Positions 35,659-44,700 are shown, counted from the stretch's first letter. The stretch is 64,000 nucleotides of DNA from Sneathiella litorea (GCF_009882915.1 NZ_WTUW01000002.1:1516895-1580894); one strand, 5' to 3'. The notes: generated by a model not told the origin, from the letters alone. Translations and numbers: made by a program.

Positions 35659-36033
35659 CTAGGCTGATCTTCCGACCAGAACGCATCCACCAACAATCAG
35701 TACGGTTCCAATAATTCGCATCGGCGTCACATTCTCATTCAACAGCAAGATTCCAAACAGCATCGTTATAACGAAGCCAATGCCGACAAATGGATAGGCA
35801 ACACTTAGATCAACTTTTGATAGAACCCAAAGCCAAAGCACCACACTCAGCGCATAAATAATGAGGCCCAGCCAGATAAAAGGAGAAAAAAGAGCCGTGA
35901 AGGCGGATTCATATATACCGGACTGCATTGCCGCCTGCATTTTCTGATCCGCCACGCCAAGTTTTAAGACAAGCTGCGCACAGGCCGATGCGAAAACCGT
36001 CAACAGAATAAGACTAAGGACGAGGAATGACAT
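35659..36033 (-). CDS. SMR/EamA-type small membrane carrier
   Basis: A 124-residue protein with four membrane helices (about 5-22, 45-68, 75-95, 103-121). The helix VAYPFVGIGFVITMLFGILL and the glutamate-poor first helix resemble ArnE/ArnF and other half-EamA carriers rather than drug-exporting EmrE. ArnEF flips undecaprenyl-phosphate aminoarabinose. This gene lies 48 bases downstream of the HAD-UbiA gene on the same strand, so a role as flippase for a polyprenyl-phosphate sugar is plausible, though inferred. Confidence 0.75.
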   Translation of the reverse strand: MSFLVLSLILLTVFASACAQLVLKLGVADQKMQAAMQSGIYESAFTALFSPFIWLGLIIYALSVVLWLWVLSKVDLSVAYPFVGIGFVITMLFGILLLNENVTPMRIIGTVLIVGGCVLVGRSA

Positions 36034-36081
36034 ATTAGTAAGCCTCCAAATTTCGCTTCACATGCAGTGCGGCAGGCATCA

Positions 36082-37518
36082 TCAAAACGCAATATATTTC
36101 GCGAGAAACAGGACCACAACAAAACTCACACCAACCAACTGGCTCGCCCTGTCCTTTATCGCAAAAACAACCGGGTCATCCGGAATTTCGCCGCGACGCG
36201 CGCACACCCAAATATGATTGCCCCAAAACAGGACAATCAGGCAAAGTAGCCATAAGACTTCCGGGCTGGCGTATGAACTCAACACAAACGGACTATTGAT
36301 ATAAAGGGCAAGAATAACGACTGCCGCAGTAAAATTTGTAATGCCGAGGCCAAACATTGTTTCACGATCATCCGCAGAATATCCACGCCCACGAACTTTG
36401 CTATCCGTTTCGGCCAGTGCCGCAACTTCGATATAGCGCTTCATGAAGGCAAGGCTGACGAAAATAAAGACCGAAAATGCGATCAGCCAGGATGAAAGAT
36501 CAACCCCTGTCGCGGCGGCGCCGGCAACCACCCTCAATGTATAAAGGATTGCTAAAGTCATGACGTCAACCGTCGTGATCCGTTTAAGCAGGAAAGAATA
36601 CGCATTAGTTATCGCAAAATACACGAGAAGAACGCCGACAAAAGCGAAGGGTAGGAAGGCAATAGAAAGTGCAAAGGCCAGAATTGGAAGTCCGAGTGCA
36701 CCGGCCACACCGATTGGCAGGGGCAGCGTTCCAGAAGCAATCGGACGATATTTCTTACTCCGGTGCCGGCGGTCTTCCTGCAAATCAAGAAGGTCATTAA
36801 GGAAGTAAACACCGGACGCACAAAAACTGAAGCAAATAAAGGCCAGCAATGCCAGCAACAGATGCATAAAGTCTGAATATTCGTGCGACGTCACCAACGG
36901 AACAAAAATAAGGACATTCTTGGCATATTGATGCAGCCGCATTTCCTTTAAGAACGCCTTGAGGACAGAAGCCTCCGACTTTGTCTGCCAGACCAGCTTT
37001 CCATTCTTCTCCGCCTCTGCAACATATTGCTCGGGTGCATTCACCATAATATTGGCCGCAGCGGCCCGCCAGATCGGTGCATCCACCGCGCTATCACCCG
37101 CGTAAATGAAATCTTCATCGCCAAGCATTTCCTTTATCGCGGTGAGCTTATTTTTTCCTTTAAGATTAAAGTTATCTTCAGTCGCCATTACTCTGTCGAA
37201 AATGCCCAGATGTTCCGCTACCTGATTTGCATATCTTTGATGCGTCGCCGTCGCGAGGATAAGTTCTTTTCCCTGCGACTTCTGCTGTTTCAGGTAATCG
37301 AGTAAATCATCTTCATAAGGTAGAAATTCTGCCTCGACATCGACAACCTGTGCAATCTTCTCCTTGGCATAGGCGCGCCCCTGGAGCAACCAGAGGATAA
37401 GCTGGAAAATTTTAAATGGATTACTCTTCAGGTAACGCAGCAAAGATTCTACGAAAAGATCCGTTCGGACCAACGTACCATCCAGATCCACAACAACATA
37501 TTTTATGTTATCAACCAA
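36082..37518 (-). CDS. HAD phosphatase fused to UbiA-type prenyltransferase
   Basis: A protein of about 478 residues with two parts. Residues 1-190 are a HAD phosphatase (VVVDLDGTLVRTD at 8-20; GDEDFIYAGDSAVDAPIW). Residues about 200-475 are a polytopic UbiA domain with CASGVYFLNDLLDLQEDR (about 256-273), the NDxxDxxxD prenyl-diphosphate motif, and YTLRVVAGA. The UbiA half resembles decaprenyl-phosphate phosphoribosyltransferase (Rv3806c). The HAD half could remove the 5-phosphate of the lipid-linked ribose, doing two steps in one chain. I place the start at TTG 37518 (AAGGA five bases upstream); TTG 37551 and GTG 37539 are alternatives. Confidence 0.82.
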   Translation of the reverse strand: MVDNIKYVVVDLDGTLVRTDLFVESLLRYLKSNPFKIFQLILWLLQGRAYAKEKIAQVVDVEAEFLPYEDDLLDYLKQQKSQGKELILATATHQRYANQVAEHLGIFDRVMATEDNFNLKGKNKLTAIKEMLGDEDFIYAGDSAVDAPIWRAAAANIMVNAPEQYVAEAEKNGKLVWQTKSEASVLKAFLKEMRLHQYAKNVLIFVPLVTSHEYSDFMHLLLALLAFICFSFCASGVYFLNDLLDLQEDRRHRSKKYRPIASGTLPLPIGVAGALGLPILAFALSIAFLPFAFVGVLLVYFAITNAYSFLLKRITTVDVMTLAILYTLRVVAGAAATGVDLSSWLIAFSVFIFVSLAFMKRYIEVAALAETDSKVRGRGYSADDRETMFGLGITNFTAAVVILALYINSPFVLSSYASPEVLWLLCLIVLFWGNHIWVCARRGEIPDDPVVFAIKDRASQLVGVSFVVVLFLAKYIAF

Positions 37519-37728
37519 AATTCCTTGATCTCCACTCACCTGATTTCGCAAAATTTAGGAAACTCTACTAAATTTTAAATTAGACGACGATATTAATTGC
37601 CTCATGAAACCATTGTGTATCCATAAATCCTTAATTTTAGCTTTCTTTTCTCATTTTAGAAAAAACAAGGATGCGGACCAGTATTAACCAATTTATAGTC
37701 AGTTAATATTATGTAGCGTGACATTTTT

Positions 37729-39348
37729 GTGTTGAGAGAAACTGGAGTACAGGGTTTGCACCGTCGGGAGAGTAGAACCAATCAGATACGGCATTTTGGT
37801 ATTCTTTCAGCCGTCATCCTGATTTCGCTTGCTATTAAAATAGTTCATGAAGGGGCCTTATCCTACTGGTTAGATGAAGGCTATACTGCCTGGTTTGCTA
37901 AACTGTCATTTTACGACTTATGGTTCTGGTTGCCGGAGATAGAATCTCACCCCCCGCTATATTATTCCCTGGTCAAGATTTGGGGGCTGATTGAAGGGGA
38001 TTCTACTGGATTATGGCACCGCTCTTTGTCAATTTTTATCAGCCTGCTTCTCGTTATTACCTCATACCTTTCAACGAGAAACACCGCACTATATCTCAAG
38101 CAGGAGCGAAATCCTGCAGCTCTCTTCAATAGTGTCCTCATTTGCTTTAGCCCGGTCATTGTCTGGTATTCGATTGAAGCAAGGCCCTATATTCTGCTTT
38201 TTCTGGCTTATTCCCTCGCAATCCTTGGCCTCATTTCAATCATCGCCCAAAAGGAGGAAGCAACTTTAAAGGGGTGGGCCTTGTTTGCCTTTGGAGCCCT
38301 GCTGACCAACTGGTCCCATCATCTTGGGGGCATTTTTACAGCCGTATTATTTCTATCCATTGCCATCCATTGGGTTATTGAGAAAAAATTCGAGAAAGCC
38401 TTTCTCTACAGGCTTCTTTTGTGTTTTGTTGTCGTGCTGGCATTCTCTGCCCCCTTGATTATCCAGATCGTAAGACAACTGGTTTTCTGGGATGCCTCCA
38501 GTTGGGTGGCAGAACCTACAATAATCAGCTTTGTTCAGGTAATGCGCCGGATATTCGGCTTTGGATATGCCGACAAACTTATCGATACGGCCTTCGGACC
38601 ATATACAATAATTCATACAGGAAGAATTGCCTTAGGGGTTGTCGTTGGCATTCTATCTTTCGCGCTTATTCTTTTCGGGCTTTTCAAGATAATACGGATG
38701 AAAGCGATTTCGCTTGCATGCTTCCTAGCTCTTAGCTGTTTCGCTGTACCGTTTGCTTCCTTTGTCGTTTCAATACTTGGCCCGAATATCTTTTTGGAAC
38801 GCATCTTGTTGCCGGGCCTTATCCCCTATTTTCTGCTTCTCGCCATTTCAATAGAATTTATTGACAAAGCCAAACTTAGATACGCCATTAAGATCTTCTA
38901 TGTTGCGATTCTGGCGCTCGGCCTAACAGCAACATTGCGTGCAGGGAAGAAGGAACCTTGGGGCGAAATCATGGCGGGCCTTGCAAATCAAATTCAGGAA
39001 AATGACGTCATCTTGCTAATGCCTAACGACCTGTATCTACCGGCAAGTCTATATGTATCGGATCCTGAAATATCTACGCGAATTAAAAGTATTCCAGCCA
39101 AATATCCGGCAGTGAAATTCTCGGATTTCTATCCAGATGGGTTTCCTGCAGTCCCCGGAATTCGCGCGCAGGATGCGGAAACCATCCGGACATTGATTGC
39201 AGGGAAAGATCGCGTCTTCCTTGTTACCCGCCAAGACACTCTTTTCGATCCAGAAAACGTCACGAGAAAAACTCTAGGCGAGCAATATTATCCTGTCACG
39301 GAACATGTTTGGGGAGACATCCGGCTCGAACAATTTGATCACAATTAA
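37729..39348 (+). CDS. GT39/PMT_2-type membrane glycosyltransferase
   Basis: A polytopic protein of up to 539 residues with about ten helices. The first outer loop has YWLDEGYTAWFA (about 42-53), with the DE acidic pair of GT-C enzymes, followed by ESHPPLYYSLVKIW (about 73-86), the PMT_2/ArnT hallmark. A short periplasmic C-terminal region follows the last helix (about 420-539). GT39-type enzymes use polyprenyl-phosphate sugars on the periplasmic face. It is divergent from the HAD-UbiA gene, suggesting donor and transferase are encoded together. The start is uncertain: GTG 37729, TTG 37732 or TTG 37756 (GGAG eight bases upstream). Confidence 0.85.
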   Translation: MLRETGVQGLHRRESRTNQIRHFGILSAVILISLAIKIVHEGALSYWLDEGYTAWFAKLSFYDLWFWLPEIESHPPLYYSLVKIWGLIEGDSTGLWHRSLSIFISLLLVITSYLSTRNTALYLKQERNPAALFNSVLICFSPVIVWYSIEARPYILLFLAYSLAILGLISIIAQKEEATLKGWALFAFGALLTNWSHHLGGIFTAVLFLSIAIHWVIEKKFEKAFLYRLLLCFVVVLAFSAPLIIQIVRQLVFWDASSWVAEPTIISFVQVMRRIFGFGYADKLIDTAFGPYTIIHTGRIALGVVVGILSFALILFGLFKIIRMKAISLACFLALSCFAVPFASFVVSILGPNIFLERILLPGLIPYFLLLAISIEFIDKAKLRYAIKIFYVAILALGLTATLRAGKKEPWGEIMAGLANQIQENDVILLMPNDLYLPASLYVSDPEISTRIKSIPAKYPAVKFSDFYPDGFPAVPGIRAQDAETIRTLIAGKDRVFLVTRQDTLFDPENVTRKTLGEQYYPVTEHVWGDIRLEQFDHN

Positions 39349-40238
39349 CATGATCTGCGTAACATCATGATTGGCTGAGGATCTAAAGAAACTTCGATGG
39401 GCGTGGCGAGCCCCCCATCACCGTCACATTGACAGGGAAACTCTGCCGCTGAGGTAAGCGATACCGGTTTGTCGGTAACCACAACCTCAACATCCGGCAA
39501 GCTATCAAGCCGGTTAGCGAGAAGGGCCCCGCCATAGCGGATAGCGTTGACAATACCTGACCCCTTCAAGACAAGAACGGCAAGTCGGGGCGTTTCAATT
39601 CCGCAATCGGGAGCAATGACAAAGGGTCCGCCGTAATATTTCGCCTTTGTAATGATAACGCTCCCCGCCCTATGACGTACGCCATTTACTTCCACTTCAA
39701 GGTTCATATTTCGATAGCCCGAGATCACACGCATCGCTGCTAAAACATATGCCATAGCGCCAAAACGCTTTTTCTGGTCCGATCGCAGGGCCGCAACGGC
39801 AAGGGAGTCATAACCGGCCCCAAGCATCAGCAGAAACCGCTTTTCATTGGCAAATGCCGTGAACACAGGCACGGGTGAGGCAGTTACTAATGTGTCTACC
39901 GCCTTTTTTATCGAAACACCGACACCAAGCTCCCGCGCGAGCACATTTGCGGTTCCAAGGGGGATAACACCGAGAGGAATATTGCAGTCCTTCAGCCCAT
40001 TTAAAATCTCCGATACGGTTCCGTCCCCACCCGCGGCCACGAGAACAAGGTCCGGACCCTTCCTTCCAACAAGCTCCTCAGTCAGCATCGTTGCATGCCC
40101 CGGGCCACTAGTCTTCAGGATTTCAACCTCGCATTGCGTCTCAGCCAAACCTAAAAGCGCTTTTGAAAACCTGCTTTTGTTTCGCATCCCGGAAGTAGGA
40201 TTGTGAATAATGACCAAACGCCTGTTTGCAGGAGTCAT
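39345..40238 (-). CDS. Diacylglycerol kinase family lipid kinase
   Basis: A 297-residue DAGK-fold kinase. It shows NPTSGMRNKSRF (13-24), the catalytic-loop motif VAAGGDGTVSEILNGL (about 66-81) and GVIPLGTANVLARELG (about 88-103), all standard for the DgkB/YegS/sphingosine-kinase group. It phosphorylates diacylglycerol or a related lipid at the inner membrane. It is divergent from plcP-agt and has a PhoB-box-like repeat upstream, which fits recycling of the diacylglycerol released by PlcP. Its 3' end overlaps the GT39 gene by four bases (convergent). Confidence 0.88.
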   Translation of the reverse strand: MTPANRRLVIIHNPTSGMRNKSRFSKALLGLAETQCEVEILKTSGPGHATMLTEELVGRKGPDLVLVAAGGDGTVSEILNGLKDCNIPLGVIPLGTANVLARELGVGVSIKKAVDTLVTASPVPVFTAFANEKRFLLMLGAGYDSLAVAALRSDQKKRFGAMAYVLAAMRVISGYRNMNLEVEVNGVRHRAGSVIITKAKYYGGPFVIAPDCGIETPRLAVLVLKGSGIVNAIRYGGALLANRLDSLPDVEVVVTDKPVSLTSAAEFPCQCDGDGGLATPIEVSLDPQPIMMLRRSC

Positions 40239-40275
40239 GAGACTGACTTTCTATCGCAACAAAAACATAACCAAG

Positions 40276-40293
40276 TGGTCATCAAACTGACCC
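40276..40293 (+). promoter_or_regulatory. Weak PhoB-box-like site toward plcP
   Basis: TGGTCAT-CAAA-CTGACCC has the 7-4-7 spacing of a Pho box, but only the first half is a fair match to CTGTCAT. TAGACA lies ten bases downstream where a -10 would fall. The 11-mer TGGTCATCAAA here is repeated exactly in inverted orientation at 40342-40352. Confidence 0.4.
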
Positions 40294-40341
40294 GTGAAGC
40301 TCCTAGACATTGCCCATACGATTGTTTCGTCATTCAAAACT

Positions 40342-40363
40342 TTTGATGACCATTTGATGACAA
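40342..40363 (-). promoter_or_regulatory. PhoB-box-like direct repeat toward the DAG-kinase gene
   Basis: On the minus strand the sequence reads TTGTCAT-CAAA-TGGTCAT-CAAA: two 7-base units each followed by the same 4-base spacer, an 11-base period. The Pho box consensus is CTGTCAT separated by four AT-rich bases. The first half matches 6 of 7 bases, the second 5 of 7. It lies about 105 bases before the kinase start codon. Confidence 0.6.
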
Positions 40364-40382
40364 CCCAACAGAGTCATGCGTA

Positions 40383-41240
40383 ATGGATGCCCGTAATATA
40401 AGCCATAAATATAGATCCATCTGGATTTCGGACATCCATTTGGGGACACCGGGATGTAAGGCAAATTTCCTGCTGGATTTCCTGAGAAGTACAAAGAGCG
40501 AAAATCTCTATCTTGTCGGTGATATTATCGACGGATGGAGCTTGCAGCAAGGCTGGTATTGGCCGCAAGCTCACAATGACGTCGTTCAGAAAATTCTTCG
40601 CAAGGCGCGACAGGGAACCCGGGTTGTTTTCATTCCCGGCAACCATGATGAATTCGCCCGAAACTACGTCGACCATGACTTTGGATCCATTCAGGTAGTT
40701 CACGATATCATCCATGAAACTGCAGACGGCCGGAAGTTTCTGGTTCTGCATGGCGACGAGTTTGATGTTGTCGTGAAGTATGCGCGCTGGCTTGCTTATC
40801 TTGGCGACTGGAGTTACGGGCTTTGCCTTAAGCTTAATGATTTACTAAATACCGTTCGCCAACGGTTTGGATATCCTTACTGGTCCCTCTCCGCCTACTT
40901 GAAGCTGAAAGTGAAAAATGCCGTTAAGTTTATAGCAGATTTTGAAAATGCCCTCGCAGATGTCGCTCGAGACCGCGCTGTAGATGGCGTTATCTGTGGC
41001 CATATTCATCACCCCGAGATTCGTGAAATCGACGGCATCACATACTGCAATGACGGTGACTGGGTTGAAAGCTGCTCGGCCCTTGTCGAGCATTTCGACG
41101 GTCGCCTTGAACTCATTCACTGGATGGGTGCGGTTGCTTCCCTTTCTGACATACAAGGAAACAAATCATGCGACTCGTCCTCGTTACCGATGCCTGGCAT
41201 CCTCAAGTCAATGGGGTTGTTCGGACGCTCTCGAACCTAA
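40383..41240 (+). CDS. plcP: PlcP-type phospholipase C-like metallophosphoesterase
   Basis: A 285-residue calcineurin-like phosphoesterase with the metal-site motifs SDIHLGTPGCK (18-28), LVGDIIDGW (about 44-52), PGNHDEFARNY (about 86-96), LVLHGDEFD (about 121-129) and GHIHHPEI (about 206-213). This family is often labelled UDP-2,3-diacylglucosamine diphosphatase (LpxH), but in Sinorhizobium and marine bacteria members next to a GT4 glycosyltransferase are PlcP, which cleaves phospholipids to diacylglycerol under phosphate starvation. Here a GT4 gene overlaps its 3' end by 73 bases and Pho-box-like repeats lie upstream, so I favour PlcP. Its last 25 residues lie in the overlap and look non-conserved. 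Confidence 0.82.
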   Translation: MDARNISHKYRSIWISDIHLGTPGCKANFLLDFLRSTKSENLYLVGDIIDGWSLQQGWYWPQAHNDVVQKILRKARQGTRVVFIPGNHDEFARNYVDHDFGSIQVVHDIIHETADGRKFLVLHGDEFDVVVKYARWLAYLGDWSYGLCLKLNDLLNTVRQRFGYPYWSLSAYLKLKVKNAVKFIADFENALADVARDRAVDGVICGHIHHPEIREIDGITYCNDGDWVESCSALVEHFDGRLELIHWMGAVASLSDIQGNKSCDSSSLPMPGILKSMGLFGRSRT

Positions 41241-42226
41241 GAGACTATTTAATAGGGCTCGGCGATGAAGTCATCATGGTGACGCCGGAACTTTTCTTTT
41301 CTTTGCCCTGCCCGACCTACCCAGAAATCCGCTTATCCCTTTTCACGGCACGGAAAATCCGCAAGATTTTCACGGATACACCCCCAGATGCCGTCCATAT
41401 CGCGACAGAAGGCCCACTCGGTATCGCTGCTCGTCGCTATTGCGTAAAGAATAATATCCCCTTTACAACTGCGTTTCATACGCGCTTTGCAGAGTATGTA
41501 CACGCCCGCATCCGGCTTCCCCTCAAGTGGGGATATGCAGGATTGCGCTGGTTCCATCGGCCATCACGCGCCATTATGGTGGCAACTCCAAGCCTACAAA
41601 CCGACCTCGAGAACCGAGGCTTCCAGCATATCAGGCGATGGACCCGCGGAATAGACACAGAGCTTTTTCATCCAAGAGAAAAGGACGCGTTCACTCAAGA
41701 ACGTCCCATATTTCTATATGTTGGCAGAGTTGCCGTCGAAAAGAATATTGAGGACTTTTTGAACCTCGATCTCCCGGGTACCAAGGTCGTAGTCGGCGAT
41801 GGGCCGCAACGTAAAGCTCTGGAGAAGAAGTATCCGCAGACTGCCTTTCTCGGCATGAAAGAGGGAGAGGAACTCGCAGAAATCTACGCTGCCGCTGATG
41901 TCTTTATCTTTCCTAGCCGAACAGACACATTCGGCCTCGTCCTGCTGGAGGCACTTGCCTGCGGAGTACCCGTTGCCGCCTACCCCGTTACGGGCCCTCT
42001 TGACGTCATCGGGGACCATCCGGTGGGCGTGCTGGACGAGGACCTGAAGAATGCGGCAATCAAGGCGTTGGATATTGACCCGGCGACATGCCGTGATTAT
42101 GCCTTGGGCTACTCTTGGGCTACAAGCGCAAACCAGTTCAAGAATAATCTGGTGGTTTTTACGGACACCAGAAATAACCTTCTCACGCCTAAATCCTATA
42201 AGAAAACGGAAGAAGTCGGCCAATAG
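41168..42226 (+). CDS. agt: GT4 glycosyltransferase, Agt-like glycolipid synthase
   Basis: A 352-residue GT-B enzyme. The N-terminal domain starts RLVLVTDAWHPQVNGVVRT, with the glycine-rich acceptor loop, and contains AFHTRFAEYVHAR. The nucleotide-sugar domain has FLYVGRVAVEKNIEDFL and FIFPSRTDTFGLVLLEALAC (about 242-261), with the GT4 E-x7-E region. In the PlcP system the companion Agt adds a sugar to the freed diacylglycerol to give monoglycosyl-diacylglycerols that replace phospholipids. The long overlap with plcP suggests coupled translation. The sugar, glucose or glucuronate in studied examples, cannot be told. Confidence 0.85.
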   Translation: MRLVLVTDAWHPQVNGVVRTLSNLRDYLIGLGDEVIMVTPELFFSLPCPTYPEIRLSLFTARKIRKIFTDTPPDAVHIATEGPLGIAARRYCVKNNIPFTTAFHTRFAEYVHARIRLPLKWGYAGLRWFHRPSRAIMVATPSLQTDLENRGFQHIRRWTRGIDTELFHPREKDAFTQERPIFLYVGRVAVEKNIEDFLNLDLPGTKVVVGDGPQRKALEKKYPQTAFLGMKEGEELAEIYAAADVFIFPSRTDTFGLVLLEALACGVPVAAYPVTGPLDVIGDHPVGVLDEDLKNAAIKALDIDPATCRDYALGYSWATSANQFKNNLVVFTDTRNNLLTPKSYKKTEEVGQ

Positions 42227-42328
42227 AATTTTGTTGGTGTAGAGTCCGCATTTGGTGATCCGGAGCCTGCTCGGGACCGTAATACTATGTGATAGGATAA
42301 CTTAACATTAACCAAAGATTTAACCATT

Positions 42329-43786
42329 GTGACCGATAGCTCTTCCAAAAGTGCACTTGCAATCCACTGGTTCCGGCAGGATCTGCGTCTGTCAGATAAC
42401 CCTGCACTGACAGCGGCAGTAAAGGTAGGTAAACTGCTCCCTATTTACATTCTGGACGATCAAAATTCTGGAGAGCATAAAATGGGGGGTGCAAGCCGAT
42501 GGTGGCTTCACTATTCCCTGACAGCGCTCAACAAAAGCCTTCAGGGAAAACTCAGGGTCTTTCATGGTGACGCGACTGAAATCCTCCCACGGCTTGCGCA
42601 GGAAACGGGAACCAAAACGGTCACATGGAACCGATGCTATGAGCCCTGGCGCATTAACCGAGACAAGAAGATACTTACTGACCTGGAACATTTGGGAGTG
42701 GAGGTGATCTCAACGAACGGCTCCCTGTTATGGGAACCCTGGGATGTTCTTAAAGCCGATGGCACCCCGTATCGTGTTTTCACACCCTTCTATCGAAAGG
42801 GCTGTCTCAAAGGCACCGCTCCGAGAAAGCCGATCAAGGTTCCTGAAAACATCACTTTTTCCGATGACAAAGGAACAGGCGCTGCAGTCACTATTTCCGA
42901 CTTGTCTCTTCTGTCTTCAAACTGGGATATAAAGAAATCCCCGGATTGGGTGCCGGGTGAAAAGGGGGCGCAGGACAGAATACGATACTTCTTGGATAAC
43001 GGCATTAAGGGCTATAATAAGGGGCGAGACTTCCCGGCAGCAGAAAAATGTTCCAACCTCTCACCCCATTTACATTTGGGGGAAATATCGCCACATCAGA
43101 TTTGGTACTCGCTTGCCTTTCAGGCACATCTTCTGGAAAGCGGAGAAGATCTGGACCAATTCCAGATGGAGCTCGCCTGGCGAGAATTTTCTTACAGTTT
43201 GCTTTTTTACAATGCGGATTTGCCGGATACAAACCTGCAGAAAAAATTTGATTATTTTCAATGGCGCAAGGATGAAACAGCGCTTCAAGCCTGGCAAACG
43301 GGGAACACAGGCATACCGTTTGTCGATGCCGGGATGCGGGAGCTTTGGCAAACAGGTTTCATGCATAACCGGGTGCGCATGGTTGCTGCCTCCTTCCTTG
43401 TGAAAAACCTGATGATCGACTGGAAAGAGGGAGCGCGCTGGTTCTGGGACTGTCTGGTTGATGCAGACCTCGCCAACAACAGCGCAAGCTGGCAATGGGT
43501 TGCAGGCTGCGGTGCTGACGCTGCTCCCTATTTCCGCATCTTCAATCCCGCCACCCAAGGCGTCCGGTTTGATCCAAAAGGAGAATATACGCGAAAGTAT
43601 GTGCCCGAACTCGCGGGCCTGCCCGACAAGTGGCTGTTTAATCCTTGGGAGGCCCCTAAAGAAGTACTAGACGCTGCGGGGATAGTCCTCGATGAGACCT
43701 ATCCCGCACCGATTGTTGATCTTAAAACATCGCGCCAGCGCGCGTTGGATGCCTTTTCTGACATGAAGGAAAAACAGCCTTCTTAG
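42329..43786 (+). CDS. phrB: Deoxyribodipyrimidine photo-lyase (class I CPD photolyase)
   Basis: A 485-residue flavoprotein with an N-terminal antenna domain (IHWFRQDLRLSDNPAL, 11-26) and a C-terminal FAD domain with SPHLHLGEISPHQIW, ELAWREFSY (about 272), NTGIPFVDAGMRELWQTGFM, FLVKNLMIDWKEGARWF and ADAAPYFRIFNPATQG. It repairs cyclobutane pyrimidine dimers with blue light. The start is a GTG at 42329 without an obvious ribosome site; no better start precedes the conserved region. Its 3' end overlaps the SDR gene by four bases (convergent). Confidence 0.93.
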   Translation: MTDSSSKSALAIHWFRQDLRLSDNPALTAAVKVGKLLPIYILDDQNSGEHKMGGASRWWLHYSLTALNKSLQGKLRVFHGDATEILPRLAQETGTKTVTWNRCYEPWRINRDKKILTDLEHLGVEVISTNGSLLWEPWDVLKADGTPYRVFTPFYRKGCLKGTAPRKPIKVPENITFSDDKGTGAAVTISDLSLLSSNWDIKKSPDWVPGEKGAQDRIRYFLDNGIKGYNKGRDFPAAEKCSNLSPHLHLGEISPHQIWYSLAFQAHLLESGEDLDQFQMELAWREFSYSLLFYNADLPDTNLQKKFDYFQWRKDETALQAWQTGNTGIPFVDAGMRELWQTGFMHNRVRMVAASFLVKNLMIDWKEGARWFWDCLVDADLANNSASWQWVAGCGADAAPYFRIFNPATQGVRFDPKGEYTRKYVPELAGLPDKWLFNPWEAPKEVLDAAGIVLDETYPAPIVDLKTSRQRALDAFSDMKEKQPS

Positions 43787-44574
43787 GTTACTCCCGCCGT
43801 ATACATCCGGTTTGCCGTTGGGCTGATCACCAGTTGATTGACACAAACGCGCGTATCAAGCTGAGCCAGGAACAGGATCGTTTCGCCGAGGTCCTCTCCC
43901 TGCAACATGACAGCTTTTTCCTCATCCGTGACCTTGACTGGCCGGTTATCAAGGATTGGCGTTGCGACTTCTCCGGGGCAAAGAGCGCAGGCGCGAATGC
44001 CATTCACCGCCTCTTCCATATTGATGCTCTCGTTCATGGCAACCATACCATGTTTCGCAGCCGTATAGGCAGGACCTGTCATCTTTGAAACCCGTACTCC
44101 GGCCAAGGAGGAAACGTTGATAATCAGTCCCTCTTTCTGTCGGCGCATAATCGGCAAAACGGAACGACAGCAATAAAATGCGCCGTTTAGGTCGATATCA
44201 ACAACTGAATCCCAGCCCTCCGTATCAACCTCGCCCCAGCTTCGATTCTTGACATTTATCCCAGCGCTAAAGACGGCGACATCAAGACGGGAAAAGCGTT
44301 CCTCAATCTTTGCTGCCACCGCAGCAACCTGATCGGCGTCCGCGACGTCTAATTCTTCTATTATGGGCGCCTTGCCAAGGCCACGGATCATATCCTCTGT
44401 TTCCGCGAGCTTTTCTTTGCGACGTCCAGAAAGCACAACCTCCATACCAGCGCGTGCAAGACATACTGCCCCTGCCTGACCTATGCCTGTACCCGCGCCC
44501 GTAACCCAGGCAACCTTGCCCTCAAGACTCCGCAGCGCCCCTATTGTATTCCCGTTTGATGCTATCCCTGCCAT
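43783..44574 (-). CDS. Short-chain dehydrogenase/reductase
   Basis: A 263-residue SDR. It has VTGAGTGIGQAGAVCLARAG (about 19-38), the NAD(P) loop; the NAG-equivalent FSAGIN (about 102-107); NVSSLAGVRVSKMTGPAYTA with catalytic S, and YTAAKHGM (Y-x-x-x-K, about 168-175). The basic residue after the second strand (LSGRRKEKLAE) suggests NADP(H). The substrate is unknown. It stands alone between photolyase and the ugp operon, 126 bases after ugpC. Confidence 0.9.
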   Translation of the reverse strand: MAGIASNGNTIGALRSLEGKVAWVTGAGTGIGQAGAVCLARAGMEVVLSGRRKEKLAETEDMIRGLGKAPIIEELDVADADQVAAVAAKIEERFSRLDVAVFSAGINVKNRSWGEVDTEGWDSVVDIDLNGAFYCCRSVLPIMRRQKEGLIINVSSLAGVRVSKMTGPAYTAAKHGMVAMNESINMEEAVNGIRACALCPGEVATPILDNRPVKVTDEEKAVMLQGEDLGETILFLAQLDTRVCVNQLVISPTANRMYTAGVT

Positions 44575-44700
44575 TGTTATTCTTCCTTATTTAGACCAAC
44601 ACAAAAGTGCAAAGCCAAAGCTTCGCTTCTTTTCCCGCAAACAGCATATCCAAGACGATGCGATTTGTCCCCATGATCCGCGAAGATTAAACTAATGCGA

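Noticed and set aside
40383-41240. Naming the phosphoesterase LpxH (lipid A biosynthesis)
   Set aside because: The neighbouring GT4 gene, DAG kinase and Pho-box-like repeats fit PlcP better; lipid A genes are absent nearby.
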